In this document: positions 10,484 through 19,189 of the stretch, in pieces | Position numbering within the stretch: position 1 is the stretch's first letter | Layout: every line of letters starts with the position of its first letter | Assembly: GCA_910584435.1 (NCBI GenBank) | Contig: CAJUAP010000008.1 | Coordinates: 26,482 to 90,481, forward strand | From: an uncultured Acetatifactor sp. | Lineage (GTDB): Bacteria > Bacillota > Clostridia > Lachnospirales > Lachnospiraceae | Direction: 5' to 3' | Length of the DNA: 64,000 nucleotides | Notes under the pieces: generated by a model | The model's database searches: none | Told to the model about the DNA's origin: nothing | What the model saw: only the letters and a program-made list of their open reading frames with translations | Made by a program: the position numbers and the translations under genes

Positions 10484-10610
10484 CTGGAAGGACAGATGCG
10501 GAACTTATTAACAGCATCTGTCCGGACAGTACCCAGGACAATGCTCGACAATGCTTTTTAGACGAGCGTTGTTCTGCCGTTGATGGTACTGGAAGGACAG
10601 ATGCGGAACT
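10484..10610 (+). promoter_or_regulatory. Leader with competing inverted repeats ahead of the beta-CASP gene
   Basis: A 22-nt segment occurs twice, identically, at 10484-10505 and 10589-10610. Between them GCATCTGTCC (10514-10523) can pair with GGACAGATGC in the first copy (10490-10499) or in the second (10595-10604), so the two pairings exclude each other. In the second fold, nested stems CAGTACC/GGTACTG (10527-10533 with 10585-10591) and ACAATGCTCG/CGAGCGTTGT (10538-10547 with 10563-10572, one G-T) build one long hairpin ending right before CTCTAAATAGGAGG, the ribosome site. The 3' end (CGGAACTCTAAATAGGAGG) resembles the ends of the three leader repeats elsewhere in the window. This layout suggests control of translation, but no ligand class is recognised. 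Confidence 0.6.
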
Positions 10611-10629
10611 CTAAATAGGAGGGAATGGT

Positions 10630-12228
10630 ATGAAGCTGATTTTTGTGGGTGCTGATCATGAAGTAACAGGTAGCTGCCATTATCTTGAAACGGGAAATAA
10701 GCGTATTCTGGTGGATTATGGTATGGAGCAGGGAGTCAATGTGTTTGAAAATGTGCCTCTCCCGGTAGATGAGGCACAGATTGATTATGTATTTCTGACC
10801 CATGCGCATATTGACCATTCCGGTTTGCTGCCGCTCTTATATGCAAGAGGATTCAGGGGACAGGTGTTTGCCACAGATGCAACCTCGGATCTGTGCAGTA
10901 TTATGCTCCGTGACTGTGCTCATATCCAGATGATGGAAGCAGAGTGGAAGAACAGGAAAGCCAAGAGGAGCGATGCGCTGAATGAGATGGAACCGCTCTA
11001 CACTATGGAGGATGCAGAAGGTGTAATCAAGTGCTTTGTACCCTGCCATTATGACCGGGAAGTGGAAGTGTGCGAAGGCATTAAGATTCGTTTTACGGAT
11101 ATCGGGCATCTGCTGGGTTCTGCAAGTATTGAGGTGTGGCTGACGGAAGAAGGCCGCACGAAAAAAATCGTATTTTCAGGGGATATCGGCAATAAGAATC
11201 TTCCCTTACTAAGGGATCCGGCGTACACCGAAGAAGCGGATTATGTGGTGATGGAATCCACCTATGGCAACAGGCTGCACGCTGCGGAAAATCCGGACTA
11301 TGTGAAGGAATTGGCGGCAATTCTGCAGGAAACTTTTGACCGGGGCGGCAATGTGGTCATTCCTTCTTTTGCAGTGGGCAGAACCCAGGAGCTGCTTTAT
11401 TTCCTCCGCAAGATTAAAGTTGGGCGCATGGTTAAGGGACATGAGAATTTTCCTGTATATGTGGATAGCCCTCTGGCCGTGGAAGCAACGGGAATTTTCC
11501 AGGATAACAGAATGGAGTGCTTTGGGGATGAAGCCATGGATCTGGTGAAGGAAGGAATCAATCCCATATCCTTTGCCGGTTTAAAATTGGCGATTACAAG
11601 TGAAGAATCAAAGGAAATCAACTTTATTGATACCCCCAAAGTTATCATTTCTGCTTCCGGCATGTGTGAGGCAGGACGTATCAGACATCATTTGAAGCAT
11701 AATCTGTGGCGGCCGGAGTGCACAATCCTTTTTGTGGGATATCAGGCGGTGGGAACGCTGGGCAGACTGATTGTGGATGGAATCGATGAGGTGAAGCTGT
11801 TCGGGGAGTCCATACATATACGTGCACAGATTAAGAAGCTTATCGGTATGAGCGGTCATGCGGATAAGGATGGGCTGATTGAGTGGCTGTCGGGGTTTGA
11901 AGAAAAGCCCAGGAAGGTATTTGTAGTACATGGTGAGGACAGTGTATGTATGGAATTTGCAGAATGCCTGAGAGTGGAGTATGGGCATAATACATATGCA
12001 CCTTACAGCGGTACGGAATTTGATCTGCTTTCCGGCAAACTGCTGTATGAGGCTGCACCGATGCCGGTGAGGAAGAAAGCGAAATCTGTTGCCTCCAGCG
12101 TTTATGCGAGACTGCTTGCGGCTGCGAAGAGGCTGCTTGCGCTGGTGCAGAAGAGCGAGGGAATGCCCAATAAGGACATGGGTAAATTTGCAGATCAAAT
12201 CAATTCTCTGTGTGATAAATGGGAGTGA
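10630..12228 (+). CDS. MBL-fold / beta-CASP ribonuclease-like metalloenzyme
   Basis: Predicted zinc-dependent RNA-processing nuclease of the metallo-beta-lactamase/beta-CASP family. Visible motifs: HxHxDH as LTHAHIDHSG, a histidine in the GHLLGSASIEVW segment, GDIG, then the beta-CASP insert with ESTYGNR, PSFAVGRTQELL and SASGMCEAGRIRHH, and the C-terminal motif MSGHADKDGLIEWL. The length (532 aa) fits bacterial members, with about 80 C-terminal residues outside the core. ATG 10630 follows AGGAGGG. FolA starts 12 nt after its stop. Target RNAs are unknown; the elaborate leader could reflect regulation of its own mRNA, which is inference. Confidence 0.9.
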   Translation: MKLIFVGADHEVTGSCHYLETGNKRILVDYGMEQGVNVFENVPLPVDEAQIDYVFLTHAHIDHSGLLPLLYARGFRGQVFATDATSDLCSIMLRDCAHIQMMEAEWKNRKAKRSDALNEMEPLYTMEDAEGVIKCFVPCHYDREVEVCEGIKIRFTDIGHLLGSASIEVWLTEEGRTKKIVFSGDIGNKNLPLLRDPAYTEEADYVVMESTYGNRLHAAENPDYVKELAAILQETFDRGGNVVIPSFAVGRTQELLYFLRKIKVGRMVKGHENFPVYVDSPLAVEATGIFQDNRMECFGDEAMDLVKEGINPISFAGLKLAITSEESKEINFIDTPKVIISASGMCEAGRIRHHLKHNLWRPECTILFVGYQAVGTLGRLIVDGIDEVKLFGESIHIRAQIKKLIGMSGHADKDGLIEWLSGFEEKPRKVFVVHGEDSVCMEFAECLRVEYGHNTYAPYSGTEFDLLSGKLLYEAAPMPVRKKAKSVASSVYARLLAAAKRLLALVQKSEGMPNKDMGKFADQINSLCDKWE

Positions 12229-12239
12229 GGACAGCGCAT

Positions 12240-12740
12240 ATGAATATCATTGCGGCAGTGGATAACAATTGGGCGATTGGCAGGAAGGGACAGCTCCTTG
12301 TCCGTATTCCCAATGATCATAAACAGTTTCGGCAGGAGACCATGGGAAAGGTCGTGGTCTACGGCCGCAAGACCCTGGAAACATTTCCGCAGGGAATGCC
12401 GCTGGAGGGCCGTGTCAATATCATTCTCTCCAGAACGCCCGACTTCAGGGTAAAAGGTGCGGCGGCGGCTTCTTCTGTAGATATGCTTTTGGAGATGCTG
12501 CGGGAGTATCCTTCCCAAGATGTGTATATAGCCGGGGGGGAGAGCGTTTACCGGCAGCTTCTTCCCTATTGTGACACCGCGTATATCACGAAGATTGACC
12601 ATGTATATGAGGCGGATGCTTATTTCCCTGATTTGGATCATCATGCAGAATGGAAGCTTACGGCAGACAGCGATGAGCAGACCTATTTTGATATTGCGTA
12701 TACTTTCCTGCGCTATGAAAAGTGTGAGAAGAAAATCTAA
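12240..12740 (+). CDS. folA: Dihydrofolate reductase
   Basis: NADPH-dependent reduction of dihydrofolate to tetrahydrofolate in the cytosol. The protein starts MNIIAAVDNNWAIG, with the active-site acid in IPNDHKQF, the TMGKVVVYGRKTLE cofactor segment, and GGESVYRQLLPYCDTAYITKI near the C-terminus. Length 166 aa is normal. ATG 12240 is preferred over an in-frame start at 12219 that lies inside the previous gene, since family members begin here. It is 11 bp behind the beta-CASP gene and probably cotranscribed. Confidence 0.96.
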   Translation: MNIIAAVDNNWAIGRKGQLLVRIPNDHKQFRQETMGKVVVYGRKTLETFPQGMPLEGRVNIILSRTPDFRVKGAAAASSVDMLLEMLREYPSQDVYIAGGESVYRQLLPYCDTAYITKIDHVYEADAYFPDLDHHAEWKLTADSDEQTYFDIAYTFLRYEKCEKKI

Positions 12741-12916
12741 TCCCTTGCGGCAGAGGCCGCTTCGCGAAGATTTTCTACGGCGCAAGAACAGCGTCTGCTC
12801 ACACTGAAGAATGCCAAATGCGGGCATTCGTCTCATTGATTGTCTGTGCCGCTCAAAGAGGTGGGATCCGTCCCCCTCTTGTCGGCATGTCTGGAAGTGT
12901 GAAGGAAATGAAGATT
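12741..12916 (+). repeat. Intergenic region with hairpins and short dispersed repeats
   Basis: Downstream of folA. Hairpins include GCGGC/GCCGC just after the gene, GAATGCC (12809-12815) with GGCATTC (12823-12829), and AAGAGGTGGG with CCCCCTCTT near 12855-12880. TCGGCATGTCTGGAAGTGTG (from 12882) recurs exactly at 48650, and GAAGGAAATGAAGATT (12901-12916) recurs exactly at 15209 and 58715. None of the hairpins is followed by a good T run, so I do not call a terminator. No gene is visible here. Confidence 0.6.
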
Positions 12917-12940
12917 ATTTTAAAGCATGCTCTTTGGGCA

Positions 12941-12968
12941 TTTAGACTGGAAAGTATGACTGTATAAT
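12941..12968 (+). promoter_or_regulatory. Candidate ilvE promoter
   Basis: A perfect TATAAT at 12963-12968 has a weak TTTAGA at 12941-12946 (16-bp spacer). The 60 nt to the start codon contain repeated ATACAATATAG-like AT-rich sequence. I looked for T-box features here and found none. Confidence 0.45.
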
Positions 12969-13030
12969 AAGATAGCAATAATATACAATATAGTACAATT
13001 AATATACAATATAGAAAGAAGGAATCAGAA

Positions 13031-14056
13031 ATGGAGAAGAAAAATATCGATTGGAGTAATCTTGGATTCGGATATGTGCAGACGGATCAGAGGTATGTTT
13101 CCAATTACAGGGATGGCGCATGGGATGAGGGTGTTCTTACGGAAGATGCCAATATTGTCCTGAATGAATGTGCGGGTGTTCTGCAATATGCGCAGACGAT
13201 TTTCGAGGGGTTGAAGGCATATACCACGGAAGACGGGCATATTGTGGCGTTCCGCCCTGACCTGAATGCAGAGCGCATGGAGTCTTCGGCAAAGCGTCTG
13301 GAGATGCCGGTGTTTCCCAGGGAGCGTTTTATAGATGCCGTTACAAAGGTGGTGGCGGCAAATGCTGCCTATGTGCCTCCTTATGGCAGCGGCGCTACAC
13401 TGTATTTGCGTCCTTATATGTTTGGAACAAATTCCGTTATCGGCGTAAAGCCTGCGACAGAGTATCAGTTTCGCGTATTCTGTACACCTGTGGGGCCTTA
13501 TTTCAAGGGAGGCGCGAAACCTTTGACCATTCGGGTCAGTGATTTTGACCGGGCAGCACCACATGGAACAGGGCATATTAAGGCAGGTCTGAATTATGCT
13601 ATGAGTCTGCATGCCATAGTCAGTGCTCATGAAGAGGGTTATGATGAGAATATGTATCTTGATCCCGGAACGCGGACCAAAGTAGAAGAGACCGGGGGCG
13701 CGAATTTCCTGTTTGTCACGAAGGACGGGAACGTAGTCACACCGAAATCAGACAGTATTCTTCCGTCTATTACACGCCGTTCTCTTGTGTATGTAGCAAA
13801 GGAATATCTTGGACTGAAGGTGGAAGAAAGGGAAGTGCTGTTAAGTGAAGTGAAGGATTTTGCAGAATGCGGATTGTGCGGTACTGCAGCTGTGATCTCG
13901 CCGGTGGGGAAAATTGTCGATCATGGCAGGGAGATTTGTCTGCCCAGCGGCATGGAGGAAATGGGCCCCGTGACCCGAAGGCTTTATGAAACCCTGACTG
14001 GAATTCAGATGGGCCGGATAGAAGCGCCTGAAGGCTGGATACATGTGATAGAGTGA
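13031..14056 (+). CDS. ilvE: Branched-chain amino acid aminotransferase
   Basis: PLP enzyme (fold type IV, class IV aminotransferases) that transfers the amino group between glutamate and the keto acids of Leu, Ile and Val. Visible features: AQTIFEGLKAYTTEDG, RPDLNAERM, LRPYMFGT, the HIKAGLNYAMSL segment with the PLP-binding lysine, and VEETGGANFLFV. The 341-residue length matches type-2 branched-chain enzymes. ATG 13031 follows AGAAAGAAGGAATCAGAA, with AAGGA about 7 nt upstream. The next gene begins 12 nt after its stop. Confidence 0.95.
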   Translation: MEKKNIDWSNLGFGYVQTDQRYVSNYRDGAWDEGVLTEDANIVLNECAGVLQYAQTIFEGLKAYTTEDGHIVAFRPDLNAERMESSAKRLEMPVFPRERFIDAVTKVVAANAAYVPPYGSGATLYLRPYMFGTNSVIGVKPATEYQFRVFCTPVGPYFKGGAKPLTIRVSDFDRAAPHGTGHIKAGLNYAMSLHAIVSAHEEGYDENMYLDPGTRTKVEETGGANFLFVTKDGNVVTPKSDSILPSITRRSLVYVAKEYLGLKVEEREVLLSEVKDFAECGLCGTAAVISPVGKIVDHGREICLPSGMEEMGPVTRRLYETLTGIQMGRIEAPEGWIHVIE

Positions 14057-14067
14057 GGGGCGTCTGC

Positions 14068-15210
14068 ATGAGAAGAAAGCTGCCATTAGGCGTCTGCAAG
14101 CGATTTGCCCGTAAGATAGCAATGATGTTACGGGATGCATCTGCCGGACATACCCTGCTGCGTCTGGGAAGAACAGGGGCGGCGGTGTGTGTGTTGTCAG
14201 CAGTGCTGCTGACAGCGTGCGGCGATGAAGGTAACAATGCGAAGGTGATTTTTACCACAGGTTTCGGCAAAGAAGATGTATTCCGAGTTGGAAACGGCGT
14301 CTGTACTGTTCCGGAGATTATGGTGTATTTGACCAATACCGGTAATCAGTATGAAAGTGTATATGGGCCGGATGTGTGGAATGTTTCCCGGAACGGTATC
14401 ACATTGGAGGAGAATGTTAAGGAAACCGTATTAGCGAAAATGGCGCAGATTAAGACCATGTATCTGCTGGCGCAGGATCGGGGTGTTACACTGGAGGAAG
14501 AGGAGAACCAACGGGTGGAACGGGCCGCTGCCGAATACTTTTTGTCATTGAATGATACGGAAAAGGAGATGATGGGTGTAAGTGCGGAGCTGATAGAACA
14601 GCTTTACCGGGAGTATGCTCTGGCAGATAAAGTTTATCAGTTTATCATTCAGGATGTTAAGCCGGAGATCAGTGATGATGAAGCGCGAACAATCATGGTA
14701 CAGCATATTCTGCTTCGTACCGATACCATTGATAATGCGGGGAACAGAGTTGCATATTCGGATAAAGTAAAGCAGTCTGTCTATGAAAAAGCCTGTGAAA
14801 TACGTCGGAAGGCGGTGGAGGGTGAAGCTGATTTCGTAGAACTGGCGTCCAGGTTCAGCGAAGATTCTTCCATTACTTATTCGTTTCGTAAGGGAGAGGC
14901 GGATGCGGCTATTGAGGAAGAAGCTTTTTCGCTGGAAACCGGAGAGATCAGCCAGGTGATTGAAACGGAGAAGGGCTATCATATTATGAAGTGCATCAGT
15001 ACTTTTGACAGGGAACAGACTGACAGAAATAAATTAGTGATCATAGAAGAGAAGCGCAGGGAAATATTTGGTCAGGAATATGATGCCTATGTGGAAACGC
15101 TGGCACGTCAGCTTAACACCAAATTGTGGGAAGAGATAACGCTTTTACATGATGAAGATGTTACTACGACAGAATTTTTTGATGTCTATGCCAAGTATTT
15201 TCCCCGTTGA
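14068..15210 (+). CDS. PrsA-like peptidyl-prolyl isomerase lipoprotein
   Basis: Predicted extracytoplasmic parvulin-type foldase anchored as a lipoprotein. A long positively charged N-terminus is followed by a hydrophobic stretch and a lipobox (LLTAC). A SurA/PrsA-like helical part precedes the rotamase domain around residues 210-300 (MVQHILLRTDTI, FVELASRFSEDSS, FSLETGEISQVIETEKGYHI). ATG 14068 follows GAGGGG by about 8 nt; an in-frame GTG at 14053 overlaps the ilvE stop. Location behind ilvE probably reflects operon packing rather than function. It may help fold the secreted and lipid-anchored binding proteins nearby, but that is inference. Confidence 0.88.
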   Translation: MRRKLPLGVCKRFARKIAMMLRDASAGHTLLRLGRTGAAVCVLSAVLLTACGDEGNNAKVIFTTGFGKEDVFRVGNGVCTVPEIMVYLTNTGNQYESVYGPDVWNVSRNGITLEENVKETVLAKMAQIKTMYLLAQDRGVTLEEEENQRVERAAAEYFLSLNDTEKEMMGVSAELIEQLYREYALADKVYQFIIQDVKPEISDDEARTIMVQHILLRTDTIDNAGNRVAYSDKVKQSVYEKACEIRRKAVEGEADFVELASRFSEDSSITYSFRKGEADAAIEEEAFSLETGEISQVIETEKGYHIMKCISTFDREQTDRNKLVIIEEKRREIFGQEYDAYVETLARQLNTKLWEEITLLHDEDVTTTEFFDVYAKYFPR

Positions 15211-15300
15211 AGGAAATGAAGATTTCGCCCCCCCAAAGAGGTGGGCTTCGCCCCCTAAAGAGGTGGGCTTTGCCCCCTCTTGGCGGTGTGTGGAAGTGTA
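15209..15300 (+). repeat. Hairpin repeat between the foldase and DUF624 genes
   Basis: Begins inside the upstream stop codon with GAAGGAAATGAAGATT (15209-15224), then two near-identical hairpin units built on AAAGAGGTGGGCTT..GCCCCCT, and ends GGCGGTGTGTGGAAGTGT. The same modules occur at 12852-12916 and in part at 48536-48670 and 58715. There is no T run; it may be a REP-like palindrome. Confidence 0.6.
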
Positions 15301-15328
15301 TGGCAATAGGGCAGAAAGGAAAAGCAAA

Positions 15329-16033
15329 ATGAGCATTTTTAATATGGAAAGTCCTTTGATGCGTGCTCTGGGCAGAGTAGCTGATTTGATGATATTAAAT
15401 TTTCTTACATTGGTATGCTGCATTCCTGTTATTACTGCAGGTGCTGCATTGACAGCATTGGATCATATGTGCCTGAAGATAGTAAGAGATGAGGACGGCT
15501 ATCTGTTGAGAGGATATTTCAAAGCGTTTAAGGAGAATTTCAGGCAGTCTACTATAATCTGGCTGCTTCTGCTGTTGGCAATAGCTGTGGTTGGCGCGGA
15601 TGTTGCAGTGATGTATTATGCAGTCATAGAGTTTCCGTTTGTCGTCAGAATTGCGATTTTAATTATGGGAATTATCGTACTTTGCACCTCTATGTATCTG
15701 TTCCCGCTGCAGGCGAAATTTGCAAATCCGGTGGTGAGAACCATAAAGAATGCTTTTATGGCCAGCATGATTCAATTTCCTAAGACATTGTTAATGATAT
15801 TACTGCTGCTGACAGGGCCGTTAATGGTTCTGGCATCGGAGAGATTCGTCCCGATTGTGCTCTTATTCTGTTTTTCGTTTCATGCATATCTTTCTGCATT
15901 GCTGTATAACAAGTTTTTTCAGAGGCTGGAGGCAAGGAATCCGGTTGGTCCATCCGCTGATGTTCAAAATGAAGACGGCAGAATTTTTCATGATGAACTG
16001 GATGCTTCTCTTGCGGATGAAACTGTCAGGTAA
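15329..16033 (+). CDS. DUF624 (YesL-like) membrane protein
   Basis: A 234-residue protein with about five hydrophobic segments and the family opening FNMESPLMRALGRVADLMILNFLTLVCCIPVIT. YesL opens the rhamnogalacturonan operon of Bacillus subtilis, and DUF624 genes often sit next to sugar ABC importers; the molecular role is unknown. ATG 15329 is chosen because the conserved region starts there and AAAGGA lies just upstream; an open frame running up to 15149 crosses the hairpin repeat and the previous gene and is not credible. The importer genes that follow suit its usual context. Confidence 0.85.
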   Translation: MSIFNMESPLMRALGRVADLMILNFLTLVCCIPVITAGAALTALDHMCLKIVRDEDGYLLRGYFKAFKENFRQSTIIWLLLLLAIAVVGADVAVMYYAVIEFPFVVRIAILIMGIIVLCTSMYLFPLQAKFANPVVRTIKNAFMASMIQFPKTLLMILLLLTGPLMVLASERFVPIVLLFCFSFHAYLSALLYNKFFQRLEARNPVGPSADVQNEDGRIFHDELDASLADETVR

Positions 16034-16117
16034 ATTCTTATATTTTCTTTCTGAAGTAAAGAAGTCGTCACAAATAAATAAAAAAATAGCAAAAATACAA
16101 AACTAATAAAAAAACTA

Positions 16118-16146
16118 TTGTAAAAAGTTTATGAAAATGTTACAAT
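16118..16146 (+). promoter_or_regulatory. Promoter of the first importer operon
   Basis: TTGTAA (16118-16123) and TACAAT (16141-16146) with a 17-bp spacer and an extended TGT before the -10, in an AT-rich region about 90 bp before the first binding protein. It probably drives 16238-23198 or further. Confidence 0.68.
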
Positions 16147-16237
16147 GAAATGGTTAAGGAAGTAGTTAAACTGCTTATCTGGAATCACCAAAATCCAGGT
16201 CCATATGTAAAAATACACCAAAAGGAGGAAGGTAAGC

Positions 16238-19189
16238 ATGAAAAGCAGCGGGGTAAAAAGACCAACACACCGGTGCAAAAAGGGCATAGCACTTCTGATG
16301 ATGACTGCGATGATGGCAGGGCAGGCTGTATCCGGTTCTTCTATTCCGTCCCAGGCGGCACCCGGGGTGGCATTGAAGGATAAATATGTCGGTTTCGATG
16401 GAGTGGATATCGTATGGAAATACGGAGGCTCGGAAGAGACAAGCGATTATAAAGCTTATGCGGAAAAGTATGCAGATGTTCCAAACGCATCCCAGACGAT
16501 TGATGTGCCACTGAAAAGCATTAAAAGTGAGGAGGGAAATTTACAGACACAGGAATATGAGGGCAGGACAGCAATTTTGTCCGGAAAAACCGGAGAGTTT
16601 ATGGAATTCACAGTCAATGTGCCGGAGGCGGGCATGTATCAGCTGGAGATGGATTATTATCTGGCAACAGGCAGCTCTGACTCGGCGAAGAGGATTCTGT
16701 ACATAGATGGTGAGGCCCCTTTTGATGAAGCCAGTGACATTGAATTGGATCGTTTCTTCAGAGATGAAGGTGATCCTGTTGTAAACAGTGTGGGCGATGA
16801 AACCAGGCCGGCTCAGATTGAGATACCAGGGTGGAGAACGATGCGGCTGAAGGATACATCGGGTATTTATCCGGAACCCTTCAGCGTATATCTGGAGGCT
16901 GGCAGCCATAACATACAGATAATTTATAATAAGGTAGATATGTATGTTTCCGGTCTCAGGCTTGTACCCCCGAAGGAGTATAAAACATATGAAGAGGTGA
17001 AGGCAGAGTACGCAGCAAACGGATATAAAGCTGCCGCTGTGGACAAAGTACATATTCAGGCTGAATTGGCCACGCTTGAGAAGAATGATGTCACATTAAG
17101 GCGTGACAATGACGGCGATCCTTTAGTGGAGCCTGCTTCCAGCACCAGCCGTAAGCTGAATGTTATGGGCGGTTACCGCTGGCGTGCCGGGAACCAGAGT
17201 ATTACATGGGAATTCGATGTGCCGCAAGATGGCCTGTATAAGATAGGCTTGTATGTAAAACAGTCCTGGAATGATGGCCTTCCTTCCTACAGGCAGATTG
17301 CCATTGACGGTGAAGTGCCTTTTCAGGAATTGCTGGAGTACAAGTTTGATTATAATAAGAAATGGTCTCTGGTGGAGCTTGGAGATGAATCGGGCAATCC
17401 CTATGAGTTTTATCTGACTGCTGGCACTCACACGCTTACCATGACTGTAAAACTGGGGCAGATTGGAGAACTGCTGACATCGATTCAGACGGATATCGAA
17501 GTCCTCTCTGATATGCTGTTGAATATCAATCTCATTGCAGGAAGCTCTCCTGACCCGAACTATGATTACGGCTTCTTTGAAAAGATTCCGACTCTGCGTT
17601 CCCAGATGGAGTTTATCGTTGAGAGCATGGGTGAAAAGAGTGAAATGATAAAGCAGATGGCAGCGAAGACACCTGCTATGGCAAATAACTTCCTGACGAT
17701 AAAAGCACAGGTGCAGGAGATGCTGGATGATTCTTACAGTATTGCCAAGAAAGTAGGGGATCTGACCAACTCTCAGAAGAGCCTGAGCGAGTGGTATCTG
17801 TCTCTGCAGAGCTGCCCTCTGACCATTGACTGGTTTGATATAGGGAATCCTGAGGAAGAGTGGAAGAGTGTTTCTTCTAATATTTTCCAGAGACTGGCAG
17901 CTACGGCACAGCAGTTTATTGTTTCTTTCTCCAAAGATTATGATAATGTAGGTGGCGTTTTGTCAGAGGACGTAGTGGTTACGGATACCATCAATGTCTG
18001 GATTGCAAGAGGTACTGAGTGGGCTGAAGTGATTAAGGAGCTTGCGGACGAGAGCTTTACACCTGAGAGCGGAATTGCAATCAATGTAAATGTCCTCCCT
18101 GCTTCACAGTTAAACGCCGGTAATGTCAATGCACTTATGCTCTCCATTACATCGGGCAAGGCTCCGGATGTGGCATTGGGTGTGGATATTACATCACCTG
18201 TGGAATTCGCTATCCGCGACCAGGTATATGACTTGTCTGAAATGGACGGCTTTGACGAGGTAAAGTCCCGGTTTGTGGATGCTACATTGACGCCTTATGA
18301 GTATATGGGCGGAACATATGCAATCCCTGAGACGATGAACTTTAACGTTATGTTCTACCGCAAGGATATTTTGACAAGTAAGGGCATTCAGCTTCCGAAT
18401 ATAAGGGCAGACCTGTATGATTATGTGCTTCCTGCATTGTATCAGGCGGGATTGCAGTTCTACTTCGGACGTGATTTTACGCAGTTCCTTTTCCAAAACG
18501 GCGGAAGTTATTATACGCCGGATGGTTTGAAGTCAGCATTGGATACACCGGAAGCGTACCTTGCATTTAAGGAATACACAGAATTATTCACGAATTACGG
18601 TGTGCCTGAGACGGCTAACTTTTACCAGTATATGCGTTCCGGTATTATGCCTTTGGGCGTGGGCGATTTTAATGTATATATGCAGCTTTCTGTTGCGGCA
18701 CCCGAAATTGCGGGTAAGTGGGGAATTGCACCTTTGCCGGGCGTAATGCAGGAGGATGGCACAATTAACCGTGCGGCCGGAGCGATTACGGATAAGGGCG
18801 ATGTCATTATGAAACAGAGTGAAAAACCTGAGCAGAGCTGGGAATTCCTGAAATGGTGGAGCAGTGCTGAGACGCAGGAGCAGTTTGCCAAGGAAGTGGA
18901 GGCGCTGATGGGTGCCGAAGCGAGATGGAATACCGCCAATAAGGAAGCCTTTCTGAGCCTTTCATGGAACGATGAGGATATTGCTACATTGGAGGCAATG
19001 TGGGATTGGGCACAGGAAACGCCTACTGTTCTGGGCAGTTATATGACCACCCGTCATATGACGAATGCATGGACCACTGTGGTTATCAGCGGCGGTGATG
19101 TCAGGGAAGCATTGGAACAGGCTGTAAAGGACATCAATCGGGAAATGCGTTCTAAACAGGAAGAATACGGGGTGATTAGCAATGAATAA
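16238..19189 (+). CDS. ABC importer sugar-binding protein with two CBM-like domains
   Basis: A secreted protein of 983 residues. The N-terminus has a basic stretch, a hydrophobic core and a type I cleavage site (near SQAAPG), with no lipobox Cys. Two beta-sandwich, carbohydrate-binding-like domains follow (about 105-245 and 275-410; both with the pattern of aromatic and Gly residues plus YxIDGEAPF/AIDGEVPF strands). A mainly helical stretch spans about 425-560, and an extracellular solute-binding domain runs from about 590 to the end (SGKAPDVALGVD, ETMNFNVMFYRKDIL). Binding-protein lipoproteins are usually 400-550 aa, so the N-terminal half is extra. It is followed at once by two permeases. 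Substrate likely a plant-wall oligosaccharide from context; not proven. Confidence 0.85.
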   Translation: MKSSGVKRPTHRCKKGIALLMMTAMMAGQAVSGSSIPSQAAPGVALKDKYVGFDGVDIVWKYGGSEETSDYKAYAEKYADVPNASQTIDVPLKSIKSEEGNLQTQEYEGRTAILSGKTGEFMEFTVNVPEAGMYQLEMDYYLATGSSDSAKRILYIDGEAPFDEASDIELDRFFRDEGDPVVNSVGDETRPAQIEIPGWRTMRLKDTSGIYPEPFSVYLEAGSHNIQIIYNKVDMYVSGLRLVPPKEYKTYEEVKAEYAANGYKAAAVDKVHIQAELATLEKNDVTLRRDNDGDPLVEPASSTSRKLNVMGGYRWRAGNQSITWEFDVPQDGLYKIGLYVKQSWNDGLPSYRQIAIDGEVPFQELLEYKFDYNKKWSLVELGDESGNPYEFYLTAGTHTLTMTVKLGQIGELLTSIQTDIEVLSDMLLNINLIAGSSPDPNYDYGFFEKIPTLRSQMEFIVESMGEKSEMIKQMAAKTPAMANNFLTIKAQVQEMLDDSYSIAKKVGDLTNSQKSLSEWYLSLQSCPLTIDWFDIGNPEEEWKSVSSNIFQRLAATAQQFIVSFSKDYDNVGGVLSEDVVVTDTINVWIARGTEWAEVIKELADESFTPESGIAINVNVLPASQLNAGNVNALMLSITSGKAPDVALGVDITSPVEFAIRDQVYDLSEMDGFDEVKSRFVDATLTPYEYMGGTYAIPETMNFNVMFYRKDILTSKGIQLPNIRADLYDYVLPALYQAGLQFYFGRDFTQFLFQNGGSYYTPDGLKSALDTPEAYLAFKEYTELFTNYGVPETANFYQYMRSGIMPLGVGDFNVYMQLSVAAPEIAGKWGIAPLPGVMQEDGTINRAAGAITDKGDVIMKQSEKPEQSWEFLKWWSSAETQEQFAKEVEALMGAEARWNTANKEAFLSLSWNDEDIATLEAMWDWAQETPTVLGSYMTTRHMTNAWTTVVISGGDVREALEQAVKDINREMRSKQEEYGVISNE

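Noticed and set aside
12741..13030. T-box or other amino-acid riboswitch ahead of ilvE
   Set aside because: No T-box bulge sequence or specifier arrangement was found; hairpins match dispersed repeats instead.
15149..15328. N-terminal extension of the DUF624 protein
   Set aside because: It runs through the previous gene and a hairpin repeat; the family start is at 15329.
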